This document shows, piece after piece, positions 1 to 6,070 of a DNA stretch of 8,014 nucleotides (its first letter is position 1; every line of letters begins with the position of its first letter). The position numbers were made by a program, and so were the translations under genes. The stretch lies in the NCBI GenBank assembly GCA_031178565.1, contig JAPSIU010000118.1, forward strand, positions 1-8,014, given 5' to 3'. The notes below the pieces were generated by a model. It searched no databases. It was not told where the DNA came from and worked only from the letters and a program-made list of their open reading frames with translations. This stretch comes from Leucobacter sp. (lineage in GTDB: Bacteria; Actinomycetota; Actinomycetes; Actinomycetales; Microbacteriaceae).

Positions 1-99
1 CGGCCCCCGGGGTCCGGGCCACTTCTGCGTTCTCGGAGGTGCTCCCGGGGCGTGCCGACCGCTCCGGCCAGGGCGCGACCGACCTCCTAGAGTAGGGGC
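1..99. other. Upstream flank of the chorismate mutase gene, no gene assigned
   Basis: These bases are very GC-rich. All three plus-strand frames stay open for most of the stretch; one of them ends at a TAG at 93-95 and has G or C at most third codon positions, so it could be the tail of a gene beginning outside the window. With about 30 codons visible and no recognisable motif, this cannot be decided. A short inverted repeat (GGCCC at 2-6, GGGCC at 16-20) may be the remnant of an upstream hairpin. Confidence 0.3.
88..93 (+). promoter_or_regulatory. -10 box placed for a leaderless transcript
   Basis: The hexamer TAGAGT fits the actinobacterial TANNNT -10 pattern. Exactly six bases separate it from the A of the ATG at 100, the usual distance from a -10 box to the transcription start. 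The only purine-rich run, AGGGG at 94-98, lies too close to the ATG to act as a Shine-Dalgarno sequence. This arrangement is the known signature of leaderless mRNAs in actinobacteria. No convincing -35 hexamer is visible. The assignment rests on spacing and box sequence only. Confidence 0.55.
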
Positions 100-399
100 A
101 TGACAGCAGCCGATGACCCGATGGCGCAACTGCTCCGCCTGCGCGCTTCGATCGACAACATCGACGCCGCGCTCATCTTCATGCTGGCCGAACGGTTCCG
201 CGCGACGCAGCAGGTCGGACACCTCAAGGCGCAGCACGAGATGCCGGCATCCGATCCCCTTCGCGAAGAACAGCAGGTCGCACGTCTGCGTGCGCTCGCC
301 GAGGAAGCACACCTCGATCCCGAGTTCGCGGAGAAGTGGTTCAACTTCGTCGTCGCCGAGGTAATCCGTCACCACACGGAGGCGGCGGAGGGGCGCTGA
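100..399 (+). CDS. Chorismate mutase, AroQ type (small, all-helical)
   Basis: The predicted product of 99 residues would convert chorismate to prephenate in the cytoplasm, the branch step to phenylalanine and tyrosine. The whole protein is one AroQ domain of normal size for a stand-alone enzyme. It shows the family pattern in order: LRxSIDNID (R15), LAERF (R32), VGxLK (K43), then DPLREE (D52, R55, E56), matching the active-site Arg/Lys/Asp/Glu positions of the E. coli domain. LDPEF and the final helix ending in EVIRHH are typical of actinobacterial members. The ATG at 100 is chosen because the -10-like box at 88-93 would start transcription on this base; an internal ATG at 121 would still leave the domain intact. 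Stop is TGA. The gene stands apart from the downstream sugar genes and appears to be ordinary core metabolism. Family assignment is firm; activity is inferred. Confidence 0.88.
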   Translation: MTAADDPMAQLLRLRASIDNIDAALIFMLAERFRATQQVGHLKAQHEMPASDPLREEQQVARLRALAEEAHLDPEFAEKWFNFVVAEVIRHHTEAAEGR

Positions 400-440
400 C
401 CGGGTCTGAGTATGCTGCGGCGGTCGGACTCCGAGGAAAA

Positions 441-479
441 CCGGACGGGCGACGGTGTGTGCAGCACTCGCCCGTCCGG
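441..479 (+). terminator. Strong hairpin after the chorismate mutase gene, probable terminator
   Basis: A perfect 12-bp stem is formed by CCGGACGGGCGA (441-452) and its complement at 468-479, with a 15-base loop that may pair further (GTG with CAC). It lies 41 bases past the stop of the chorismate mutase gene and before the ROK promoter region, where a terminator is expected. On the plus strand the stem is followed only by AGCTTCT, a weak T tract. On the minus strand it is followed by TTTTCC, a better intrinsic-terminator tail. It may therefore act in both directions. Confidence 0.55.
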
Positions 480-507
480 AGCTTCTGAACGCGACCGAGG
501 CCGCGAC

Positions 508-528
508 TAAGTTCAATGAATAAACTAA
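508..528. promoter_or_regulatory. ROK/XylR-type operator palindrome upstream of the ROK gene
   Basis: An AT-rich island in GC-rich DNA carries an imperfect palindrome centred on base 518. The left half is TAAGTTCAAT (508-517) and the right half AATAAACTAA (519-528); seven of ten opposed pairs are complementary. The outer AGTT...AACT parts resemble known ROK repressor operators, including the TTAGTTT...AAACTAA arms of XylR sites in Bacillus. It lies 64 bases upstream of the ROK start codon, so autoregulation is the simplest reading. A promoter is probably embedded here: TAAACT (521-526) and TATGAG (537-542) are both imperfect -10 candidates, and I cannot choose between them. Confidence 0.55.
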
Positions 529-592
529 TGCGAGCGTATGAGGCAGGACGTACCCTGTCAACGTCCGGCGGGTCTCGGAGAGGGAGGAACCT

Positions 593-1756
593 GTGCTGAA
601 GAGCGAAGACGTGCTCGATTCGCAGGCTTCGCTCCGCCGGTCGAACCTGCGGCGGGCACTGCAGCTCGTCTTCCGCAATCCCGGGTTGCAGACCCGTGCG
701 GGTATCGCCCGCGCGACGGGTCTGACCGCTGCGACGGCATCCTCGCTCGTTGCCGAGCTGATCGAGAGCCGCCTGGTCGCCGAGGGGGAGCAGGCCGCGA
801 GCACCGGCGGCAAGCGCGCCACGACGCTCACGGTCGACGCCGGCCACCACCTCATCCTCGCGCTCGTCATCCGCCCGACCAGCGCGCATCTCGGCCTCGT
901 CGCCCTCGACGGGACCGAGATCGAATCGCGGCGGCTCACCTATGCGGTGCCCGATCGCGACCGGGCGCTCGACGATGCCGTGGCCGCGATGGCCGCCGCG
1001 CACCCCGGTCGCCTGCTCGCGGCGGGGGTGCAATTGCCCGGAACGACCGACGGCCGCTCCGTGCTGGAGAGCGTGCAGTTGAGGTGGCAGGACGTACCGC
1101 TCGCAGACCGATTCGAGAAGCTGCTGCGGGTGCCCGTCCTCCTCATCAACGACGTGGATGCCGAGGCGATCGCCGAGTCCGCGCTGGAGGACGAGCCTTC
1201 GGGCTACCGTCTGTTCGTCCACATCGGAGGCGGACTCGGCGCCGCCGTGACGCTCGACGGCGAGCTGGCGCCGGGTCCGCGCGACCGTGCAGGCGAGATC
1301 GGCCATGTCCGGGTCGTGTTCGGCGACGCAGCGCGCGACTGCAGCTGCGGCGGGCGCGGATGCCTGGAGTCGGCGGCGTCCATGGGGGCGATGCTGGGCG
1401 ACTCGTTCTCCGATGCCATGGAGATCGAAGAGATCCAGGCGCTCGTCGCCGAGGCCGATCAGGAGCGGATCGATGACGGCGCTCGCGCCCTCGCGCGAGC
1501 GGTCAAGCTCATCAGCGCACTGCTCGATCCCGCCGAGGTCGTGCTGGGCGGCGCGGCCTGGATGCTGGGCACCCGGTTCCTCGATCTCGTGCAGGCCGAG
1601 ACGGACTATCCGGCGAGAGGCACGGTGCGAGTGCCGATCCGCTACGCCGACCCGCGCGCCGCGATCTCGACGGGGGCGGCGCAGGCGGCACTCACCGCGG
1701 TACTCGGCGTCCGGTGGAGCCCGGGGCACCTCGTCAAGGCACAGCGCACCACCTGA
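593..1756 (+). CDS. ROK-family transcriptional repressor
   Basis: The protein of 387 residues has the usual two-part layout of XylR/NagC-like repressors. Residues about 14-62 form a winged helix-turn-helix (RAGIARATGLTAATASSLVAEL), followed by a GGKRATTLTVDAG linker. The rest is a ROK sugar-sensing domain with IND (185-187), GGGLGAA (212-218), the substrate-contact motif GEIGH (234-238) and the zinc site H238 plus CSCGGRGC (C250, C252, C257). The usual ATP-binding DxGGT motif of ROK sugar kinases is replaced by DAGHH (82-86), so a non-catalytic regulator is likely. The GTG start is supported by AGGGAGGA at 581-588 with a four-base spacer. It probably represses its own gene through the palindrome at 508-528. 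The sensed ligand is not readable; the neighbouring fructosamine operon makes a sugar or sugar phosphate from that pathway an attractive guess. An unrelated target is also possible because no similar palindrome precedes frlB. Confidence 0.9.
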   Translation: MLKSEDVLDSQASLRRSNLRRALQLVFRNPGLQTRAGIARATGLTAATASSLVAELIESRLVAEGEQAASTGGKRATTLTVDAGHHLILALVIRPTSAHLGLVALDGTEIESRRLTYAVPDRDRALDDAVAAMAAAHPGRLLAAGVQLPGTTDGRSVLESVQLRWQDVPLADRFEKLLRVPVLLINDVDAEAIAESALEDEPSGYRLFVHIGGGLGAAVTLDGELAPGPRDRAGEIGHVRVVFGDAARDCSCGGRGCLESAASMGAMLGDSFSDAMEIEEIQALVAEADQERIDDGARALARAVKLISALLDPAEVVLGGAAWMLGTRFLDLVQAETDYPARGTVRVPIRYADPRAAISTGAAQAALTAVLGVRWSPGHLVKAQRTT

Positions 1757-1888
1757 CGAGGTCGCTTCCTCGCCCCTCGATAGATCACCGGCTCTGTTGC
1801 GCGACCGGCGCCTCGGGCGAATCCGTCCGTGAGAGCCCCTCTCCCGGCGTTGGCCCTGGCGCCTCTTCGAGAACCTTCGGTGCCGGTA

Positions 1889-1917
1889 TTGACAGGGGGG
1901 CACTGTTGGGGCAGAGT
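1889..1917 (+). promoter_or_regulatory. Candidate promoter of the frl-like operon
   Basis: A perfect -35 hexamer TTGACA (1889-1894) is unusual in this GC-rich DNA. With 17-base spacing the facing hexamer is CAGAGT (1912-1917), only three of six matches to TATAAT. An alternative is the better -10 box TATAAC (1937-1942), which would start transcription near 1949 but has no good -35 at 16-18 bases (GAGTCA or AGTCAG). Both would give a leader containing the Shine-Dalgarno at 1963-1968. A direct repeat GGGGCA (1897-1902 and 1908-1913) lies in the spacer on one face of the helix. Which box pair is used cannot be settled from sequence. Confidence 0.5.
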
Positions 1918-1926
1918 CAGTCATTA

Positions 1927-1952
1927 CATAACGTCATATAACGAGTTATGAC
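1927..1952. promoter_or_regulatory. Operator-like repeat cluster in front of frlB
   Basis: This AT-rich island carries several repeats. ATAACG occurs at 1928-1933 and again at 1938-1943, exactly ten bases apart. The second copy forms a perfect palindrome ATAAC-GA-GTTAT at 1938-1949. CATAAC (1927-1932) is inverted as GTTATG (1945-1950), and GTCAT (1933-1937) is inverted as ATGAC (1948-1952). The cluster overlaps a -10-like TATAAC, so a bound repressor would block transcription start. The GntR regulator at the end of the operon is the likeliest binder. The motif does not resemble the AAACTAA palindrome upstream of the ROK gene. No similar copy was noticed elsewhere in the window. Confidence 0.55.
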
Positions 1953-1962
1953 ATATCCATTC

Positions 1963-1968
1963 GAAGGG
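1963..1968 (+). promoter_or_regulatory. frlB: Shine-Dalgarno that selects a TTG start for frlB
   Basis: GAAGGG lies six bases before a TTG at 1975 in the frlB frame. The in-frame ATG at 1948 has no purine-rich sequence in front of it and lies inside the operator-like repeats. This site therefore argues for TTG 1975 as the real start. Confidence 0.6.
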
Positions 1969-1974
1969 TTCATC

Positions 1975-2979
1975 TTGACTGTCTCTGCTCCGTTCATCGA
2001 TTCGACGACCATCGAGAGTCAGCTCGCCGCCGCCCGAGCGGCGATCGCCTCCCGCGACACCGTGGCCCGCGTCGTGCTCACCGCCTGCGGTGGCTCCTAC
2101 GCGAACATGCTCCCGAACGAGTACTTCCTGGGCACCACGGCGAAGGACATCGAAGCGATCGTCCTCAATGCTGCCGAATTCACGTCTCGCGACTCGTCCC
2201 GCGTCGACGCAGACACCGTCGTCATCCTCTGCTCCCACTCCGGCACGACCCCCGAGACGGTCGCGGCGGCGAAGCACGCCCGCGAGCGCGGTGCGCTGAC
2301 CATCGCCTTCACCTTCGATCCGACCTCGCCGCTCGCGACCGAGTCGGAGATGATCATCGCCTACCAGCACGGCGAAGGTAAGAGCGAGGCGTACGTCGGG
2401 GGAGCGCTCATCCTCCGCCTTGTCGCAGCCCTCATCGAGGAACGCGACGGCGTGCAGATCGCGGATGCCGTGGACGCCGCCGTCGCCCAGCTGCCGACAC
2501 TCGTACCTGCCGCGCGCGAGTCGTACGCAGCATCAGCCGGCGAATGGGCCTTCGCCTCTCGCCGCGAGCCGCTCATCTACACGATGGCATCCGGCTCGAA
2601 CTACGGCACCGCCTACTCGTTCGCCATCTGCCTCCTTCAGGAGATGCAGTGGGTGCACTCGGCCGCCATCCACGCGGGCGAGTACTTCCACGGCCCCTTC
2701 GAGATCACGGACGTTGATGTACCGTTCATCGCTCTGCTCGGTCTCGATGAGTCCCGCCCGGTCGAGCAGCGAGCTGTGGACTTCCTCACTCAGCACTCCG
2801 ACAAGGCGCTCGTCATCGACGCCGAGGACTTCGGGCTCGACGTCATCGCCCCCGAGGTCCGCGGAATCTTCGCGCACCTCCTCTTCAACATCGTTCTGCG
2901 CGTGCACGCCGACGCGCTCGCCGACCACCGTGGACACCCCCTCTCCGTACGCCGCTACATGTGGCGCATGGAGTACTGA
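1975..2979 (+). CDS. frlB: Fructosamine (fructoselysine) 6-phosphate deglycase, FrlB-like SIS protein
   Basis: The enzyme is predicted to cleave 6-phosphorylated Amadori compounds into glucose 6-phosphate and the free amino acid in the cytoplasm. Its 334 residues (343 from an ATG at 1948) match FrlB length and hold two sugar-isomerase (SIS) subdomains. Numbered from the TTG, the first has ACGGS (37-41) and SHSGTTPET (87-95), the usual phosphosugar-binding Ser/Thr cluster. The second has TMASGSNYG (203-211) and HAGEYFHGPFE (233-243), with the Glu and His where FrlB and GlmS-like isomerases place catalytic groups. The ending RRYMWRMEY strongly recalls B. subtilis FrlB, as do EMQWVHS and LLGLDESRP (from memory, not an alignment). 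TTG is preferred because of GAAGGG six bases upstream; ATG 1948 sits in the operator repeats. It is the first gene of the operon, 19 bases before the binding-protein gene. The fold is certain; the exact amino acid specificity is unknown. Confidence 0.88.
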   Translation: MTVSAPFIDSTTIESQLAAARAAIASRDTVARVVLTACGGSYANMLPNEYFLGTTAKDIEAIVLNAAEFTSRDSSRVDADTVVILCSHSGTTPETVAAAKHARERGALTIAFTFDPTSPLATESEMIIAYQHGEGKSEAYVGGALILRLVAALIEERDGVQIADAVDAAVAQLPTLVPAARESYAASAGEWAFASRREPLIYTMASGSNYGTAYSFAICLLQEMQWVHSAAIHAGEYFHGPFEITDVDVPFIALLGLDESRPVEQRAVDFLTQHSDKALVIDAEDFGLDVIAPEVRGIFAHLLFNIVLRVHADALADHRGHPLSVRRYMWRMEY

Positions 2980-2998
2980 GATCTGAAGGAGTATTCGA

Positions 2999-4282
2999 AT
3001 GCGCACAACCGCTCGACTCGCCACCGCCGCCATCGCCGTCGGCGCGCTCATCCTCCCGCTCGCCGCGTGCGGCGGATCGGAATCCGAAGCCGCCGATGGG
3101 CAGGTGACGATCGACTTCTTCCACCGCTGGCCCAATGAGCCGAAGAACTCGTACTTCGCTGATCTCGTCGAGCGGTTCGAGGAGGAGAACCCCGACGTCA
3201 AGGTCAACGTCGAGAGCGTCCTCAACGACGCCTACAAGGACAAGGTGAAGGTGGTGGCGGGCTCCGCCGACGCGCCCGACGTCATGTTCTCGTGGAGCGG
3301 CTCGTTCCTGGAGGAGCTCGCGAAGGGCGACGCGCTCATGGATCTCGGTCCGTGGCTCGCCGACCACCCTGAGCTGGCCGACAGCTTCTACGAGAGCCAG
3401 CTCGAGCCGTTCATGGTCGATGACGTGCAGTACGGGTTGCCGATCGGCATGCACTCGAAACTGTTCTTCTACAACGCCGACATGTTCGACGAACTCGGGC
3501 TCGAGGCGCCGACGACGTGGGACGAGTTCATCGGCGTGCTCGACCGGCTGCAGGATGAAGGTCACACGCCGATCGAGTACGGGGCCCAGGATCAGTGGAC
3601 GATCGCCCACTATGTCGGCACGCTGAACCAGCGGATGCTCGATCCCCAGGTGTTCCTCGCAGACCAGGACCCGGCGAAGGGGGAGTTCACCGACCCGGGC
3701 TACGTCGAGGCGTTGGAGCGCTTCCAGGAACTGTCGGCCTATATGAACGAGGACATGGCCGCGGTGACCCACGAGATCGCGCGCAACGCGTGGATCGCGG
3801 GCGACGCCCCGGTGATGTACATGCAGAGCTCAGAGGTCGGATACTTCGGCGACGCGCAGTTCGAGTACGCAACCTTCAACATGCCGGGCGTCGACGGTGG
3901 CAAGGGCGATCCGGGGCAGTTGACCGGTGCGCCTGAGGGTTTCGTCATCTCGAAGACGACGGAGCACCCGGAGGAGGCACAGCGGTTCGTCGAGTTCATG
4001 CTGAACGAGGAGAACGGCATCAAGTACTCCGAGGACACCGGAGAGCTCAGCGCCGTTCAGGGCGCCGTCGAGGAAGCGGACGTGCCCGAGATCTCGAAAG
4101 AGCTCGCGAAGGGCATCATCGACGCCTCGGGCATGACGACGTGGCTCGACAACGCCTACGACCCGCAGATCGTCCAGGCATACCTCACGGAGACGCAGCT
4201 GATGCTCGGTGGTCAGCAGACTCCCGAAGGAGTCATGAAGGCGGTCCAGGATGCTGCGGCGCGGGTTCGCGACGCATCCTGA
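2999..4282 (+). CDS. frlO: Extracellular solute-binding lipoprotein of a sugar/fructosamine ABC importer (FrlO-like)
   Basis: This 427-residue protein should be anchored to the outer face of the membrane and deliver substrate to the FrlN/FrlM permeases. The N-terminus is a lipoprotein signal: a basic start (MRTTAR), a hydrophobic core (residues 8-20) and the lipobox LAAC with the lipidated Cys at 24, followed by a small acidic linker. The mature part is a family 1 (MalE-like) binding protein: VTIDFFHRW (36-44), then the FEEENPDVKVNVES stretch, SADAPDVMFSW, YNADMFDELGLEAPTTWDEF and a C-terminal domain with TGAPEGFVISK. Length is normal for the family. The ATG at 2999 follows GAAGGAG (2985-2991) with a seven-base spacer. 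A stem-loop directly after the gene probably protects its mRNA. Transporter family is certain; fructosamine as ligand is inferred from gene order. Confidence 0.88.
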   Translation: MRTTARLATAAIAVGALILPLAACGGSESEAADGQVTIDFFHRWPNEPKNSYFADLVERFEEENPDVKVNVESVLNDAYKDKVKVVAGSADAPDVMFSWSGSFLEELAKGDALMDLGPWLADHPELADSFYESQLEPFMVDDVQYGLPIGMHSKLFFYNADMFDELGLEAPTTWDEFIGVLDRLQDEGHTPIEYGAQDQWTIAHYVGTLNQRMLDPQVFLADQDPAKGEFTDPGYVEALERFQELSAYMNEDMAAVTHEIARNAWIAGDAPVMYMQSSEVGYFGDAQFEYATFNMPGVDGGKGDPGQLTGAPEGFVISKTTEHPEEAQRFVEFMLNEENGIKYSEDTGELSAVQGAVEEADVPEISKELAKGIIDASGMTTWLDNAYDPQIVQAYLTETQLMLGGQQTPEGVMKAVQDAAARVRDAS

Positions 4283-4291
4283 ATCATCGAC

Positions 4292-4322
4292 GGGGGTGCC
4301 GGAGCAGGCGGCCGGCACCCCC
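4292..4322 (+). promoter_or_regulatory. Intercistronic stem-loop between frlO and frlN
   Basis: GGGGGTGCCGG (4292-4302) pairs perfectly with CCGGCACCCCC (4312-4322) around a nine-base loop. It starts ten bases after the frlO stop and ends four bases before the AGGAGA of frlN. There is no T tract after it, so full termination is unlikely. Stem-loops in this position are known to stabilise upstream mRNA or cause partial termination, giving more binding protein than permease, as in the malE-malF gap of enteric bacteria. The stem is seen directly; the role is inferred. Confidence 0.75.
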
Positions 4323-4343
4323 AACCAGGAGAAGAGAGCCGCC

Positions 4344-5225
4344 ATGAAACCTCGGACACGCGCCTTCGGCAATGCGCTGTACGTGCTCCCCGCACTCGCG
4401 TTGCTCGCGATCTTCGTCTACTACCCGCTCATCGCGAACATCGTCTACGGGTTCTTCTCGTTCAGTGCCGGAGCCGGCGAGATGAGGCCCGTGGGCATGG
4501 ACAACTTCGAGCGACTCTTCGAGGACCCGATCATTCGGACGGCGCTCACCAACAACGTCATCTACGCGATCGTGTCGATCGTCTTCCAGGTCGGCGGGGC
4601 GCTCGTGATCGCGGCGTGGCTGACCCGATTGCTCGGGCCACGGATGGGCGCGTTCCTGCGCTCGGTGTACTTCCTCCCGGCTGTGATCTCGATGACGGTG
4701 ATCGCGCTGCTCTTCACGTTCGTCTACAACTCGCGCGGCGGGCTCCTCAATGAACTGCTCGGTCTCATCGGACTGGGGCACCTGCAGACCGCATGGCTCG
4801 CAGATGTCGACACCGCGCTCGGATCCGTGATCGCCGTCTCGCAGTGGCAGAGCATCGGTTATGTCTGCATGCTCTACGTCGTCGCGCTGCAGCAGATCCC
4901 GCAGGACTACTACGAGGCGGCCTCCCTGGACGGCGCCGGCAGGATCCGACAGTTCTTCAGCATCACCGTGCCCCAGGCGAAGGAGATGATCTTCGTCGCG
5001 ATGATCCTCACGGTGAGCGGTGCTTTCACAGTCTTCAACGAGCCCTACATCCTCACCAAGGGTGGCCCCGGCAACACGACTCAGGTGCTTGCGACCTACA
5101 TGTACAACCAGGGCTTCTTTCAGAACCAGATGGGCTATGCCTCGGCCATCGCCAGCTTGATCTTCGTCATCACACTGGTGCTGTCCATCATCCAGATGCT
5201 CTCGTTCCGAAGCGGAAAGGACTGA
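4344..5225 (+). CDS. frlN: Sugar ABC transporter permease, MalF type (FrlN-like)
   Basis: This 293-residue inner-membrane protein would form half of the import channel with FrlM. It shows about six hydrophobic segments, starting with LYVLPALALLAIFVYYPLI (12-30), then near 72-93, 105-128, 160-182, 214-233 and 268-286. The cytoplasmic EAA loop that docks the ATPase is clear at 190-210 (YEAASLDGAGRIRQFFSITVP). The segment NEPYILTKGGPGNTT (232-246) is typical of the MalF/UgpA-like permease family. ATG 4344 is chosen because the hydrophobic N-terminus begins directly after it and AGGAGA at 4327-4332 precedes it; the frame is open further upstream, but that part overlaps the frlO end and the stem-loop. 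Only two bases separate its stop from the frlM start, so the two permeases are probably translated together. Confidence 0.88.
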   Translation: MKPRTRAFGNALYVLPALALLAIFVYYPLIANIVYGFFSFSAGAGEMRPVGMDNFERLFEDPIIRTALTNNVIYAIVSIVFQVGGALVIAAWLTRLLGPRMGAFLRSVYFLPAVISMTVIALLFTFVYNSRGGLLNELLGLIGLGHLQTAWLADVDTALGSVIAVSQWQSIGYVCMLYVVALQQIPQDYYEAASLDGAGRIRQFFSITVPQAKEMIFVAMILTVSGAFTVFNEPYILTKGGPGNTTQVLATYMYNQGFFQNQMGYASAIASLIFVITLVLSIIQMLSFRSGKD

Positions 5226-5227
5226 CC

Positions 5228-6070
5228 GTGAGTGCTCCGCACCTCCGGCCGCTGGAGCGACTCCGGCAACTCCCCGTCTACGCTCTGCTCCTCATCTATG
5301 CGGTCATCATCGCCTACCCTCTGCTGTGGATGGTGGTTTCGTCGTTCAAGTCCTCCACCGAGATCTTCGCCGACCCGTGGGGTCTTCCCTCGACCTGGCT
5401 GGTGCAGAACTACGCGCAGGCGTGGGACAAAGGCATCTCCGAGTACTTCGTGAACTCGGTGATCGTCACGCTCGCCTCGACGATCGGTACGGTCTTGATC
5501 GCCGCCCTGTGCGCCTACGGGATGGTGCGGATGTCCGGTCGGCTCGCAGACGTGGTGCTCGTGGTCGCTATGGGCGGACTCGTGGTCGCCCCCCAGGTGA
5601 GCCTGATCCCGCTGTACCGTCTGCTTGATTCGATGGGTCTTCTCAACACGTCCTGGGCGATGATCCTGCCGTACATCGCCTTCCGCCTTCCGATGGCGAT
5701 CCTGCTTGTTCGTTCGGTGTTCCTCGGGATCCCGCGCGAGCTGGTCGACGCCGCGACGATCGACGGGTGCCGCTCGCTGGGCGTGCTCCGTCACGTCTAC
5801 ATTCCGCTGAGCAAGTCGGTGCTGACCACGGCTGCGGTCCTCACGGGCTACTTCGCCTGGAACGAGTTCCTCTTTGCGATCGTCTTCATCGATCAGGACT
5901 CGCTGCGCACGATCCCCGCGGGGCTGATGTCGTTCCGGGATGCCCTCTCGACAGAATGGGGTGTGCTGCTCGCCGGTCTGACGATCGCCGCTCTGCCGAT
6001 CGTGGTGGTGTTCATCCTGCTCCAGAGATACTTCGTCGCGGGTGTAGCGGCGGGAAGTGTGAAGGGATGA
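5228..6070 (+). CDS. frlM: Sugar ABC transporter permease, MalG type (FrlM-like)
   Basis: This 280-residue partner of FrlN belongs to the MalG-type permeases. It has an N-terminal membrane segment (about 17-38) followed by the family sequence FKSSTEIFADPWGLPSTW (40-57), NYAQAW (61-66) and NSVIVTLAST (76-85). The EAA loop is at 171-194 (ELVDAATIDGCRSLGVLRHVYIPL), and WNEFLFAIVF (211-220) and the ending VAGVAAGSVKG are typical of this subfamily. The GTG at 5228 is supported by GGAAAGGA (5214-5221) with a six-base spacer and by the usual short polar N-terminus. The open frame continues upstream, but that part lies over frlN and is a shadow. The stop overlaps the frlD start region (ATGA). No ATPase gene accompanies the permeases in the window. 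Confidence 0.88.
   Translation: MSAPHLRPLERLRQLPVYALLLIYAVIIAYPLLWMVVSSFKSSTEIFADPWGLPSTWLVQNYAQAWDKGISEYFVNSVIVTLASTIGTVLIAALCAYGMVRMSGRLADVVLVVAMGGLVVAPQVSLIPLYRLLDSMGLLNTSWAMILPYIAFRLPMAILLVRSVFLGIPRELVDAATIDGCRSLGVLRHVYIPLSKSVLTTAAVLTGYFAWNEFLFAIVFIDQDSLRTIPAGLMSFRDALSTEWGVLLAGLTIAALPIVVVFILLQRYFVAGVAAGSVKG

Noticed and set aside
3..95. Possible tail of an upstream gene ending in a TAG at 93-95
   Set aside because: Third-position GC is high, but other frames are open too and no motif is present in about 30 codons.
1831..1843. Small hairpin GAGAG-CCC-CTCTC after the ROK gene
   Set aside because: Five base pairs and no T tract are too weak to call a terminator.
341..1924. Long minus-strand open frame (527 codons) antisense to the ROK gene
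   Set aside because: Its product is Arg-, Gly- and His-rich with no domain, and the plus strand here encodes a full ROK protein. Long antisense frames are expected in GC-rich genes.
2885..3772. Minus-strand open frame (295 codons) opposite frlB end and frlO
   Set aside because: It is antisense to clear family motifs of frlO, has low-complexity composition and no credible start signal.
4251..4343. Upstream in-frame extension of frlN through the intercistronic hairpin
   Set aside because: The extension is polar, overlaps the end of frlO and the stem-loop, and ATG 4344 gives the standard hydrophobic start.
4793..5227. Upstream in-frame extension of the frlM permease
   Set aside because: It lies over frlN in another frame, reads as Arg/His-rich filler, and the GTG at 5228 has a good Shine-Dalgarno and typical permease N-terminus.
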